In this document: positions 1-5,575 of the stretch, in pieces
Position numbering within the stretch: position 1 is the first letter of the stretch
Layout: the number at the start of each line of letters is the position of its first letter
From: DATJQA01 sp041169145
Lineage (GTDB): Bacteria > Patescibacteriota > Minisyncoccia > UBA6257 > 2-01-FULL-56-20
Length of the DNA stretch: 9,796 nucleotides
Assembly: GCA_041169145.1 (NCBI GenBank)
Contig: JBEEJO010000028.1
Span: 1-9,796 of the forward strand
Direction: 5' to 3'
Translations under genes and position numbers: made by a program
The notes under the pieces: generated by a model
The model's input: only the letters and a program-made list of their open reading frames with translations
What the model was told of the DNA's origin: nothing
Databases searched by the model: none

Positions 1-11
1 CCGCCTGTGCG

Positions 12-278
12 CTACGGAAACAGCTGCTTCCCTTCTTTGTCGTATAAAAGTATCGCTTTTGTGGGGCACGATTGCGCGGCGAGCATGAGCGTATCGTCGT
101 CCGCCGCATTCACGCCGTCCGGCTTGACCACGATTGCCTTATTTTCACCGTCGAGTTCGAACGTGGCGCCGGCCACGGCGATACACGATGCCGCCCCGAT
201 ACAGAGATCCCGATCAACGACGATCTTCGCGATCTTCGAATCGGTCCGATTACGAGAATATTCCTGAATGTTTGCCAT
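12..278 (-). CDS. small single-cluster ferredoxin, [3Fe-4S]-like cysteine pattern
   Basis: An 88-residue protein, last gene seen in the Fe-S operon. It has the single-cluster ferredoxin layout: Cys26-x2-Ala29-x2-Cys32 near the start and Cys71-Pro72 near the end, with an acidic stretch between (Asp54-Asp62). Four-cysteine ferredoxins have Cys where Ala29 stands, so three ligands are visible. Known single-cluster ferredoxins with this change hold [3Fe-4S] or a labile [4Fe-4S] cluster. It is a soluble electron carrier, and its place behind iscS, iscU and nfu suggests it supplies electrons for cluster assembly; that role is inference. The gap from the nfu stop is 8 bases and no clear Shine-Dalgarno is seen, so translation is probably coupled to nfu. 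No signal peptide. The stop is TAG; no terminator is visible in the 11 bases left in the window. Confidence 0.85.
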   Translation of the reverse strand: MANIQEYSRNRTDSKIAKIVVDRDLCIGAASCIAVAGATFELDGENKAIVVKPDGVNAADDDTLMLAAQSCPTKAILLYDKEGKQLFP

Positions 279-286
279 AGAAAAAC

Positions 287-526
287 TTACGATTCCACGA
301 CGACCTTTCGTACTCCGGGAACTTCGCTCTTTAGGAGCCCTCCCAGCATCTTATTATACGTCAGATCGGCGAGCGAGCAACCCACGCACGCTCCCATGAT
401 CCTCAAAGTCACCGTCCCTTTCTCGAAACCCAAAAACTGCATATCGCCGCCATGCATCTGGATGTAAGGCCGGACCTTGTCCAAAATGGCGATAACGCGC
501 TTCTCCGTTGCGGCTTTATTTGGCAT
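287..526 (-). CDS. nfu: Nfu-type Fe-S carrier protein (NifU C-terminal domain)
   Basis: A 79-residue protein consisting only of the NifU C-terminal (Nfu) domain. Residues 10-30 hold the helix with the Arg-Pro and Gly-Gly-Asp signature (Arg19-Pro20, Gly26-Gly27-Asp28), and Cys47-Val-Gly-Cys50 is the CxxC pair that holds a [4Fe-4S] cluster between two subunits in this family. The role is to accept clusters from the scaffold and pass them to apo-proteins. The ATG at 524-526 is preferred because it overlaps the end of iscU by 11 bases, which suits translational coupling, and the domain starts just after it. The frame stays open back to 664, but those 46 residues are Arg/Lys/Ser-rich, lie inside iscU and do not look like a domain. 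No Shine-Dalgarno is visible. In classical NifU this domain is fused behind a scaffold and a Bfd domain; here it is separate. Confidence 0.9.
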   Translation of the reverse strand: MPNKAATEKRVIAILDKVRPYIQMHGGDMQFLGFEKGTVTLRIMGACVGCSLADLTYNKMLGGLLKSEVPGVRKVVVES

Positions 527-1211
527 CGGGTCCGAAATATTTTTCCCGGTAGAACCGGATAAGCTCTTCCACGACGGGAAGGCACTCCGGGTACCCGATG
601 CCGACCTTTGTCCGTTTTTGCACGGCATCGAGCGTCGTTGCGCCTTCCAGCACGGCTTCTTCAATGTCCGCTTCGGTCACTTTCGTATTCGGGTCAACGA
701 TTTTCGTTCCTTCGACCACGATACGGCTGGTCTGCCCGGTCTTCTTGAACCAATCATTCAGTGCCGCGCGGAGCGCCTTGTCGCCGAGGACCGAACAGTG
801 GATCTTCCGATCGGGCAGTCCGCCCAAGCGACCCATGATATCCTGCGGCCGCACCTTCATCGCTTCGTCGATCTTCATGCCGCCGCGCTCGGTGATCATC
901 ACCGAAAGCATCGATGTGGCCGCGATGGCGCTTGCGCATCCGAACGTGCGCCATTTGAATTCCTTGATCCGGTCGGTTTTCGCATCGATGTTCAGCCACA
1001 CGCGCATCACATCGCCGCAGGCCGGCGAGCCCACAATGCCCTCGGCATCGAATGACGTGCCGTCGGGAAGTTTCCATAACAAGTTCTGCGGTTTGAAAAA
1101 ATGGCTTTTTACGATATCGGTATAGGCCCAACTCTCGCCGGCGTTCTTGTTCACCACGTCGGGTCGTGTTCTGCGCTTTGTGGATGTTGATGATTTTGTT
1201 TTTGTTGGCAT
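516..1211 (-). CDS. iscU: U-type Fe-S scaffold with a degenerate Bfd-like C-terminal domain
   Basis: 231 residues. Residues 1-25 are a basic Ser/Thr/Lys tail. Residues 28-157 are the IscU/NifU-N scaffold, with the three cluster cysteines Cys65 (in Cys-Gly-Asp67), Cys92 and Cys139 and the conserved LPDRKIHCS segment (132-140). Here new clusters are built from iron and the sulfur delivered by IscS. Residues 165-227 match the layout of the NifU Bfd-like [2Fe-2S] domain (VTEADIEEAV at 178-187, TKVGIG at 201-206, CLP at 210-212), but where Bfd has four cysteines this has Asp173, Asn175, Tyr207 and Cys210. The domain therefore probably folds without a cluster. IscU alone is about 130 residues and full NifU about 300, so this is an intermediate form; nifU would be an equally fair name. 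The start has GGAG (positions 1220-1223) 8 bases upstream. It lies 14 bases after the iscS stop. Confidence 0.9.
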   Translation of the reverse strand: MPTKTKSSTSTKRRTRPDVVNKNAGESWAYTDIVKSHFFKPQNLLWKLPDGTSFDAEGIVGSPACGDVMRVWLNIDAKTDRIKEFKWRTFGCASAIAATSMLSVMITERGGMKIDEAMKVRPQDIMGRLGGLPDRKIHCSVLGDKALRAALNDWFKKTGQTSRIVVEGTKIVDPNTKVTEADIEEAVLEGATTLDAVQKRTKVGIGYPECLPVVEELIRFYREKYFGPDAK

Positions 1212-1225
1212 GGTAGTATCTCCGG

Positions 1226-2491
1226 TTATTTTTTCTTGCGGAGGAAGTGCGGTGTCTGGCCGCCGATGAACGCCTTTGGCTGGGCTGTCACGGCGTTATG
1301 GTCCATGCTGAGCTCAAGCGGCGACACGCGCCGCAAGATCTTCACGATGCCGGGCAATTCGCGAAGCACGTAGTCGATGTCGGCTTCGGTCGTTCCTTTG
1401 CCGAGCGTGAACCGGATGCTGCCGTGGATGAATTCGTAGGGCCGCCCGAGCGCCATCAGTACATAGGAGGGCTCCAAACTCTCGGAATTGCAGGCCGAAC
1501 CGGTGTTGACCAGAATACCGCTCTCATCGAGATATAAGAGCATCGCCTCGCCTTCGATATCCAGGATGGAAACGTTCAGGAAATTCGGTAGGCGCCGCGT
1601 CGGGTGGCCGTTCAAAACGACCTTCGGGATGCGAGCGAAAATACCCTGCTCGAGCTTGTCGCGGAGCTTCGCGATCCGGGCGGATTCGCGTTCGCGCTCC
1701 GCTTGCGCGATAGCCATCGCCTCGCCGAAACCGACAATGCCCGGCACGTTCTCCGTGCCCGAACGCAACCGCCCCTGCTGGCCGCCTCCGAATATGATGG
1801 GGACGATCTTTACCCCGCGGCGCACATAGAGCCCGCCCACGCCTTTCGGCCCGTGAAGCTTATGCGCGGAAAGCGTCATGAGGTCAACACCGAGCGAGTC
1901 GACCTGGAGGTCTTGGTAGAGCGCAGCCTGGCTCGCATCGGTATGGAAGTACGGTGTGGAACGCTGGTGCGCGTCCCGAAACGCCTTAATGACGGCGCCG
2001 AGTTCCGCAATGGGCTGGAGCGAACCGGTCTCGCTGTCTGCCGACGTTATGGAAACCAGGACTATCCGCTCATTAAGCACGCGCTCAAGATCCTCCGGGC
2101 GCACTAAGCCATCGGTGCCGACCGGCAGCTCTACGATCGTGAATCCCTCTTTTGCCAACGCCTGCGTTACGGCGAGTATTCCCTTGTGTTCAACGTTCGA
2201 TACGATGATCGTATCGCCCGCGTCTTTGTTCGCCCGCGCGATTCCCTGAAGCGCGATGTTATCCGACTCGGTCGCGGAACCGGTAAAGACAAACTCGCTG
2301 GCACGGCAACCGAGCGCCGCTTCTATTTTCTTCGTGGCATCGGCGATCGCGTATCTCGCATCCCGCCCGAGCCCGTAAAGATTCGCCGGATTGCCGAACC
2401 CTTCCGCGAAGTGCGGCTTCATCGCCGCAAAAACTCGCGGGTCGAGCGGCGTCGTAGCCGCATAATCGAAATAGACCATCTTTTTCTTCAT
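1226..2491 (-). CDS. iscS: cysteine desulfurase, NifS/IscS type
   Basis: 421 residues, PLP-dependent, class V aminotransferase fold. It removes sulfur from L-cysteine as an enzyme-bound persulfide and passes it to the scaffold encoded next. Key residues are visible: the substrate-binding start YFDYAATTP (7-15), ATESDN (73-78), His102 stacked on PLP, Asp185 and Gln188, Lys211 forming the Schiff base in SAHK, RSGTENV (243-249), and catalytic Cys334 in GSACNS, followed by the conserved Pro-Ser-x-Val-Leu. The usual Asn-Asn-Glu-x-Gly is Asp152-Ser153-Glu-Thr-Gly, so the Asn that touches PLP in E. coli (Asn155) is Ser here. About 30 extra residues (Gln/Lys-rich) follow the usual C-terminus. No good Shine-Dalgarno precedes ATG 2489-2491; an internal Met5 is an alternative start. 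It is the first gene of the operon. Confidence 0.95.
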   Translation of the reverse strand: MKKKMVYFDYAATTPLDPRVFAAMKPHFAEGFGNPANLYGLGRDARYAIADATKKIEAALGCRASEFVFTGSATESDNIALQGIARANKDAGDTIIVSNVEHKGILAVTQALAKEGFTIVELPVGTDGLVRPEDLERVLNERIVLVSITSADSETGSLQPIAELGAVIKAFRDAHQRSTPYFHTDASQAALYQDLQVDSLGVDLMTLSAHKLHGPKGVGGLYVRRGVKIVPIIFGGGQQGRLRSGTENVPGIVGFGEAMAIAQAERERESARIAKLRDKLEQGIFARIPKVVLNGHPTRRLPNFLNVSILDIEGEAMLLYLDESGILVNTGSACNSESLEPSYVLMALGRPYEFIHGSIRFTLGKGTTEADIDYVLRELPGIVKILRRVSPLELSMDHNAVTAQPKAFIGGQTPHFLRKKK

Positions 2492-2526
2492 AGAGGTACT
2501 GCGCGGTGGTATTTGCGCATAGGCAA

Positions 2527-2555
2527 AGTATATCGGATACCAACTACCCGAACAA
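2527..2555 (-). promoter_or_regulatory. sigma70-like promoter of the Fe-S operon
   Basis: Read on the minus strand: -35 TTGTTC (2550-2555; 3 of 6), 17-base spacer, -10 TATACT (2527-2532; 5 of 6). Transcription would start near 2520, leaving about 29 bases before the iscS ATG. The -35 lies 24 bases from the -35 of the divergent promoter at 2580, so one regulator could reach both. No clear operator palindrome was seen between them. Confidence 0.6.
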
Positions 2556-2579
2556 ATTCACGAGCGGTCCTGAGGCTGG

Positions 2580-2608
2580 TTGACGTTATAGCACCGGGCG
2601 TGTATAAA
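2580..2608 (+). promoter_or_regulatory. strong sigma70-like promoter for the 64-codon gene
   Basis: -35 TTGACG (2580-2585; 5 of 6), spacer of exactly 17 bases, -10 TATAAA (2603-2608; 5 of 6) followed by an A-run. Predicted start of transcription is about 2615, just ahead of the GGGAGG ribosome site at 2619-2624. It points away from the isc operon. Confidence 0.7.
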
Positions 2609-2628
2609 AAATCGCAGTGGGAGGCACA

Positions 2629-2823
2629 ATGGACCCATTCCAGCCGGTCGTGTGGCAGTTTCAGCAGCTTGCGGGCATCGTCGCGCAAGCCCTGAGCGAC
2701 GGACGGCAATGGATGAGCGTGCATCGGTTGGAGTGGTGCATACTCTGCCTATGTCTGCTCATCATCGCGACTTGTCGGGACAACAGCGATGAAGAAGGCG
2801 ACCATGGCATACTGAAGCCCTAA
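2629..2823 (+). CDS. small single-TM membrane protein, unknown function
   Basis: 64 residues, not recognised. Residues 1-33 are polar to amphipathic and Gln-rich (WQFQQLAGIVAQAL at 9-22). Residues 34-49 form one hydrophobic segment rich in Leu, Ile and Cys (three Cys at 37, 40 and 42, a fourth at 49), probably a membrane helix. The tail 50-64 is acidic (DNSDEEGD). The case for a real gene is the complete transcription unit: a strong promoter at 2580-2608, ribosome site GGGAGG at 2619-2624 (4 bases before ATG, rather close), GC-rich third codon positions, and a terminator starting 17 bases after the TAA. An in-frame GTG at 2617 would add four residues, but it would sit about 2 bases from the predicted transcript start. 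It is the only plus-strand gene seen. Alternatively the 260-base transcript is a non-coding RNA; I favour the peptide. Confidence 0.6.
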   Translation: MDPFQPVVWQFQQLAGIVAQALSDGRQWMSVHRLEWCILCLCLLIIATCRDNSDEEGDHGILKP

Positions 2824-2839
2824 CCGAGACAGGATGAAA

Positions 2840-2877
2840 CGGCGCTGACCCGCACGGGCCGGCGCCGCTCCTTTTTT
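2840..2877 (+). terminator. rho-independent terminator after the 64-codon gene
   Basis: Outer stem CGGCGC (2840-2845) with GCGCCG (2862-2867), inner stem CCC/GGG (2849-2851 with 2856-2858), 4-base loop, then six T at 2872-2877. Strongly GC-rich and placed right behind the stop codon. Confidence 0.85.
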
Positions 2878-2932
2878 CACGACAAAGAGTGATATCTAGG
2901 AATGCGCAATGTCGCGCCTGTTTCCCATGGAT

Positions 2933-2976
2933 GGAGGAATACCTTTCCTCCCGACCGCTCATTTCAGTTCAAATCC
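2933..2976 (+). repeat. repeat A, copy 1 (left edge of the islet)
   Basis: 44 bases matching 6315-6358 at 42 positions, same orientation. It opens with a hairpin (GGAGGAA, 5-base loop, TTCCTCC) and closes with GTTCAAATCC, the sequence of a tRNA T-arm, although no tRNA fold surrounds it here. The match ends exactly where repeat B begins at 2977. Confidence 0.85.
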
Positions 2977-3025
2977 TCTACACACCTAACCGTTCGGTGC
3001 GCGGGATCGTGGAGGATGTGAGAAC
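2977..3025 (+). repeat. repeat B, copy 1
   Basis: 49 bases matching 4589-4637 at 47 positions, same orientation, offset 1612 bases. The two differences (2997 and 3014) are both G here against C there. The last base is the final base of the TAG stop of the 505-residue gene, so the repeat abuts that gene. Its left edge abuts repeat A. Confidence 0.85.
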
Positions 3026-4542
3026 TAAGGTTGCACGAACGTCACGGACACCAGCACGGCATCGATCTCTTCCTGGGTAAAGCCCTTGGAAAATATTATA
3101 TCCGCCATCCACTCGCCAGTTGCTTTATTGAAAAAACTGACTATTACATCTTCTTTTCCTGGCTTGCCTTGTTGAAATCCAACTCCCTGAGCAGTCGTAA
3201 TATCGTAAAACGCATTATTGGCCGCATAAATAACATTCCCGAACTTCGCTTGCAAGTTCGCTCGCAGAATCAATTCTTGAGCAGAAGAAAGACCAGGGAT
3301 ATCCTGCGACGGTACGGCGTAAAATGCCCCTCTTAGGTAAGCGTAATCTGTTTGTGCGCCAATTATTGTTTTAAGCATTTCATAACCCCTTTTTAAATCG
3401 TCACGCGCTTTGAGCGGTGTGCCTATCGCCAACACTTCACCATCGTTATATCTGATAGCAACCATATCGCCGAGCGTCGAGCTTGCCTTTGTGCGCATAA
3501 CGTCTTTTATGCTCATTGATCTAGGGGCTCCGAACGATATTCCAAAATATTCGTAGCGTTTGCTGAGTGATATATCCTTGCCAGTACTGAGAGTGTGCAC
3601 GGTCGGTGCGATATAGAGCTCGGGTTTCGTGCTCGACGGATATTCGCTCACCAGCTCTGCTACGGTCGGAATGTCCGCGGGTGTCAGCGCTTCCGACTCG
3701 GTGCCTGGTTGTGTGCTGGTCGCTTCTGTCTGAGTTCCAGTCCCATTTTTCACGTCCGCGCGTATCTGGCCCGCCAAGAGGTAGAAACCGCCAATGGTCA
3801 TCAAAAGCAGAATGCCGACGGTTGCCCATATCACCTTCCGATCCCGAGCTTGTTTCGGCATCGCTGCGTCCAAGCCGTCCGTCAACCAGCGTCGTACGAG
3901 TGGCGGCAAGATGAATATCCCGACGATCACTCCGATAACCCCCGACGCAGGAACCTTTGTTGATGATGCAAATGAGAGAAGGTTTAACACAACTGGAACC
4001 AAACCGATCCAATACCCGATTTTGAAGAAGTCTTTTTGCTCGATAAGAGTTCTTTTTTGGACATATCGACAACCCCATTGATAACCAAGCAGGCTTGTGA
4101 CAATGGCAGTCAAGTAGAAAAGGATGCCGAGAATGGCGAAGTAGGAACCTCCTCCCGAGACGCCCTCATCAAGGAGATCCTTGAAATGGCTAGGATTAGA
4201 AACAACCATCGAGGCACCGAAAATGGCCATAATGGACAAAAGTGCCAAGTAGGTCACGCCACCAATAATGCCGCCGCGCAGAAGAATATTAATGACAACC
4301 CATGCCGCGTCGTGCTTTTTCTCTTGCCATAGCGATTGAGATTCAGCCACTTTCTTAACCTGAGGATTGGCCGGAGCAACGGGAATGTTAGGAATAGAAC
4401 CTATTTGCGAATTTACAACCGGAAAAGCGCTCGCGATATCCTCATCTTTCCAGTTTGCTGACTTAAGTTCGTTCGCAATGTTCTCCGGCGAGATACCAGC
4501 CGCAATCCGCTGCTTAATATAGGCAAGTAGTTCGGGGTTCAC
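3025..4542 (-). CDS. CPR-type multi-pass membrane protein with large extracytoplasmic domain
   Basis: 505 residues; function not recognised. Residues 3-40 form a short helical domain with a Gly-Ile-Ser turn and Trp31 (AGISPENIANELKSANW at 15-31). I associate this N-terminal type with Parcubacteria membrane proteins. Pro-rich linker 47-62. Hydrophobic segments at about 80-114, 133-157, 173-193, 197-216 and 238-259, so about five membrane passes. A Thr/Ser-rich linker (265-320) leads to a soluble domain (about 325-505), probably outside the cell, that looks like a small mixed alpha/beta unit. The start is GTG at 4540-4542: a perfect -10 box ends six bases before it and the helical domain begins at residue 3. 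Sampled GC content is lower than in the flanking operons (53 G/C in the 120 bases at 3181-3300). The gene is bracketed by repeat B copies, suggesting it moved as a cassette. Confidence 0.8.
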   Translation of the reverse strand: MNPELLAYIKQRIAAGISPENIANELKSANWKDEDIASAFPVVNSQIGSIPNIPVAPANPQVKKVAESQSLWQEKKHDAAWVVINILLRGGIIGGVTYLALLSIMAIFGASMVVSNPSHFKDLLDEGVSGGGSYFAILGILFYLTAIVTSLLGYQWGCRYVQKRTLIEQKDFFKIGYWIGLVPVVLNLLSFASSTKVPASGVIGVIVGIFILPPLVRRWLTDGLDAAMPKQARDRKVIWATVGILLLMTIGGFYLLAGQIRADVKNGTGTQTEATSTQPGTESEALTPADIPTVAELVSEYPSSTKPELYIAPTVHTLSTGKDISLSKRYEYFGISFGAPRSMSIKDVMRTKASSTLGDMVAIRYNDGEVLAIGTPLKARDDLKRGYEMLKTIIGAQTDYAYLRGAFYAVPSQDIPGLSSAQELILRANLQAKFGNVIYAANNAFYDITTAQGVGFQQGKPGKEDVIVSFFNKATGEWMADIIFSKGFTQEEIDAVLVSVTFVQP

Positions 4543-4548
4543 GACATC

Positions 4549-4557
4549 ATTATACCA
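4549..4557 (-). promoter_or_regulatory. extended -10 promoter driving a leaderless mRNA
   Basis: Read on the minus strand: TGGTATAAT, a perfect TATAAT (4549-4554) with the extended TG one base further up. Exactly six bases (4543-4548) separate it from the GTG start, so the predicted transcript begins at the start codon. No convincing -35 is present. No Shine-Dalgarno is possible in this arrangement. Confidence 0.7.
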
Positions 4558-4588
4558 TTTCAGCGAAAATCAGAAACAGCAGACTAAA

Positions 4589-4637
4589 TCTACACACCTA
4601 ACCGTTCGCTGCGCGGGATCGTGGACGATGTGAGAAC
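4589..4637 (+). repeat. repeat B, copy 2
   Basis: Partner of 2977-3025 (47 of 49 identical). This copy carries a near-palindrome ATCGTGGACGAT (4618-4629) that one of the two base changes breaks in copy 1. It lies between the promoter of the 505-residue gene and the terminator of the gene pair to the right. Confidence 0.85.
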
Positions 4638-4649
4638 CCGTTTCGGTTA

Positions 4650-4684
4650 AGAAAGATCAAGGCCGCACCCGCTAGGGCACGGCC
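4650..4684 (-). terminator. terminator of the unknown gene pair
   Basis: On the minus strand a 10-bp stem (GGCCGTGCCC with GGGTGCGGCC, two G-U pairs) closes a 4-base loop TAGC, positions 4661-4684. A T-rich but interrupted tail (TTGATCTTTCTT) follows. It starts 17 bases after the stop of the 138-codon gene. Confidence 0.7.
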
Positions 4685-4701
4685 CGAATCGAACGTCGCG
4701 G

Positions 4702-5118
4702 TCACACGACCGCCAGTTCTTCGCGGAGGATGAGGATCTGCTCTTCGCCGCTCGATGCTTCGAGCTCACGGCGCAGAGCGCGGAAGTAGCGTGTGGTCGA
4801 ACGCGACCTGGCGGCAAGAACGGTCATTCGTCTATGAGTGTTGGTCTCGAATTCTTGCGCTCTGAGACCAATACCCCGAACAGGCGAGGTGTCCACCGTT
4901 GCACCGCCAAAGCTGCGAGCCAACAGCACGAAGAGAATATCCTCATCGTCTTCGTTGAAGATCGTCTCCTTCGTACCATCCTCTCTCATCAAGAACATGG
5001 GGAAGAGGACGGTGAACTGCCACACTCTCCCACCTCGACTTCCGAACGAGACCAAGTTCAGAGGCGTGACGGCAATGCGTTCGAGCTTTGCCGTATCAAG
5101 GTCGCGGATTCGTGCCAT
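4702..5118 (-). CDS. conserved-looking protein of unknown function (second gene of pair)
   Basis: 138 residues, soluble, not recognised. Residues 14-44 look like beta strands around a Gly-Ser-Arg-Gly-Gly turn, 48-63 are acidic, and 93-135 are helical and very Arg/Glu-rich (THRRMTVLAARSRSTTRYFR at 94-113, RALRRELEASSGEEQ at 113-127), which might be an oligomerisation or nucleic-acid contact helix; that is a guess. The ATG at 5116-5118 overlaps the end of the upstream gene by 23 bases, with GGGG 6 bases before it. A TTG at 5143-5145 would add nine residues but lacks a ribosome site. GC-rich codon use (39 G/C in 4741-4800) matches the core operons, unlike the two membrane genes that flank the pair. 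The small-plus-larger overlapping layout recalls toxin-antitoxin modules, but no known family is visible. Confidence 0.65.
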   Translation of the reverse strand: MARIRDLDTAKLERIAVTPLNLVSFGSRGGRVWQFTVLFPMFLMREDGTKETIFNEDDEDILFVLLARSFGGATVDTSPVRGIGLRAQEFETNTHRRMTVLAARSRSTTRYFRALRRELEASSGEEQILILREELAVV

Positions 5119-5308
5119 GACGAACCCCTGTCTTCTGCTCTCCAACGATGTGGAATCGCACGCCGCCCCTCTTTAGGGCATCGACCGCCCGCTGCGTGAT
5201 GACCATGCGGGCGCTGGGAAGGCCATAGTAGCGCTCATCCGCTTCTCTGAAGATACGGATGGCGGCAAGCCGGTCCTCTCTCGAATCAAATTCGACCAGG
5301 ATGCTCAT
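5096..5308 (-). CDS. small protein of unknown function (first gene of pair)
   Basis: 70 residues, soluble, mixed charge. Visible pattern: a beta strand (SILVEFDS at 2-9), an Arg/Asp/Glu-rich helix (10-25), a Tyr-Tyr-Gly-Leu-Pro segment (27-31), then strand-helix-strand (ARMVITQRAVDALKRGGV at 33-50, RFHIV at 51-55). This is a compact beta-alpha-beta-beta-alpha-beta order, as in small ferredoxin-like folds. The family is not recognised. Start choice is firm: AAGGAGG (5316-5322) sits 7 bases before ATG. Stop TGA at 5096-5098 lies within the next gene. The tail (56-70) is basic and Gly-rich. With its promoter and the terminator at 4650-4684 this forms a complete two-gene unit. Confidence 0.65.
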   Translation of the reverse strand: MSILVEFDSREDRLAAIRIFREADERYYGLPSARMVITQRAVDALKRGGVRFHIVGEQKTGVRHGTNPRP

Positions 5309-5347
5309 GTCTTATCCTCCTTTTCGGTTGTCCAAACAGCTGGTTGC

Positions 5348-5376
5348 ATCCTAGGCCGAACGTAATTGGTGGTCAA
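5348..5376 (-). promoter_or_regulatory. sigma70-like promoter of the unknown gene pair
   Basis: Minus strand: -35 TTGACC (5371-5376; 5 of 6), 17-base spacer, -10 TAGGAT (5348-5353; 4 of 6). This gives a leader of about 33 bases that carries the strong ribosome site. A second TTGACC lies upstream at 5432-5437 without an equally good -10. Confidence 0.6.
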
Positions 5377-5444
5377 GTGATAACAGACCAAAGCCATGCG
5401 AACCAAAAATCCCATCGTTATTATCACGAGAGGTCAATTGTAGT

Positions 5445-5526
5445 CTGCGCGGGGTCGTGCATGTCCCTCAGCATACGGTGGGACGATGCGTGCTCATCCG
5501 AAACCGGGAAGCGGGGGGGTGAGAAC
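5445..5526 (+). repeat. possible degenerate repeat B-like sequence
   Basis: The stretch 5309-5575 has no gene apart from the promoter above. Within it, 5445-5459 matches the B core CTGCGCGGGATCGTG at 14 of 15 bases. GGACGATG (5481-5488) and GTGAGAAC (5519-5526) then follow in the same order as in B, separated by extra sequence. The first extra block forms a hairpin on the plus strand (GTCCC/GGGAC plus GCAT/ATGC with one bulge). The two short matches could be chance. Confidence 0.3.
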
Positions 5527-5575
5527 TGGAATTATCCGCCCTCAACCGTTGTTTCGCTTGCGTTATACCAACTCC

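Noticed and set aside
527..664. 46-codon N-terminal extension of nfu
   Set aside because: Lies entirely inside iscU in another frame, has a basic low-information composition, and the Nfu domain starts right after the ATG at 526.
477..1055. 192-codon plus-strand frame opposite the scaffold gene
   Set aside because: Antisense shadow of a well-supported IscU-like gene; no promoter or ribosome site.
2963..2976. T-arm sequence GTTCAAATCC in repeat A copy 1 as part of a tRNA gene
   Set aside because: No T-stem pairing, anticodon arm or acceptor stem can be built around it on either strand; only the motif is present.
5119..5145. TTG start adding nine residues to the 138-codon gene
   Set aside because: No ribosome site before it, whereas ATG 5116-5118 has a weak one and a normal coupling distance.
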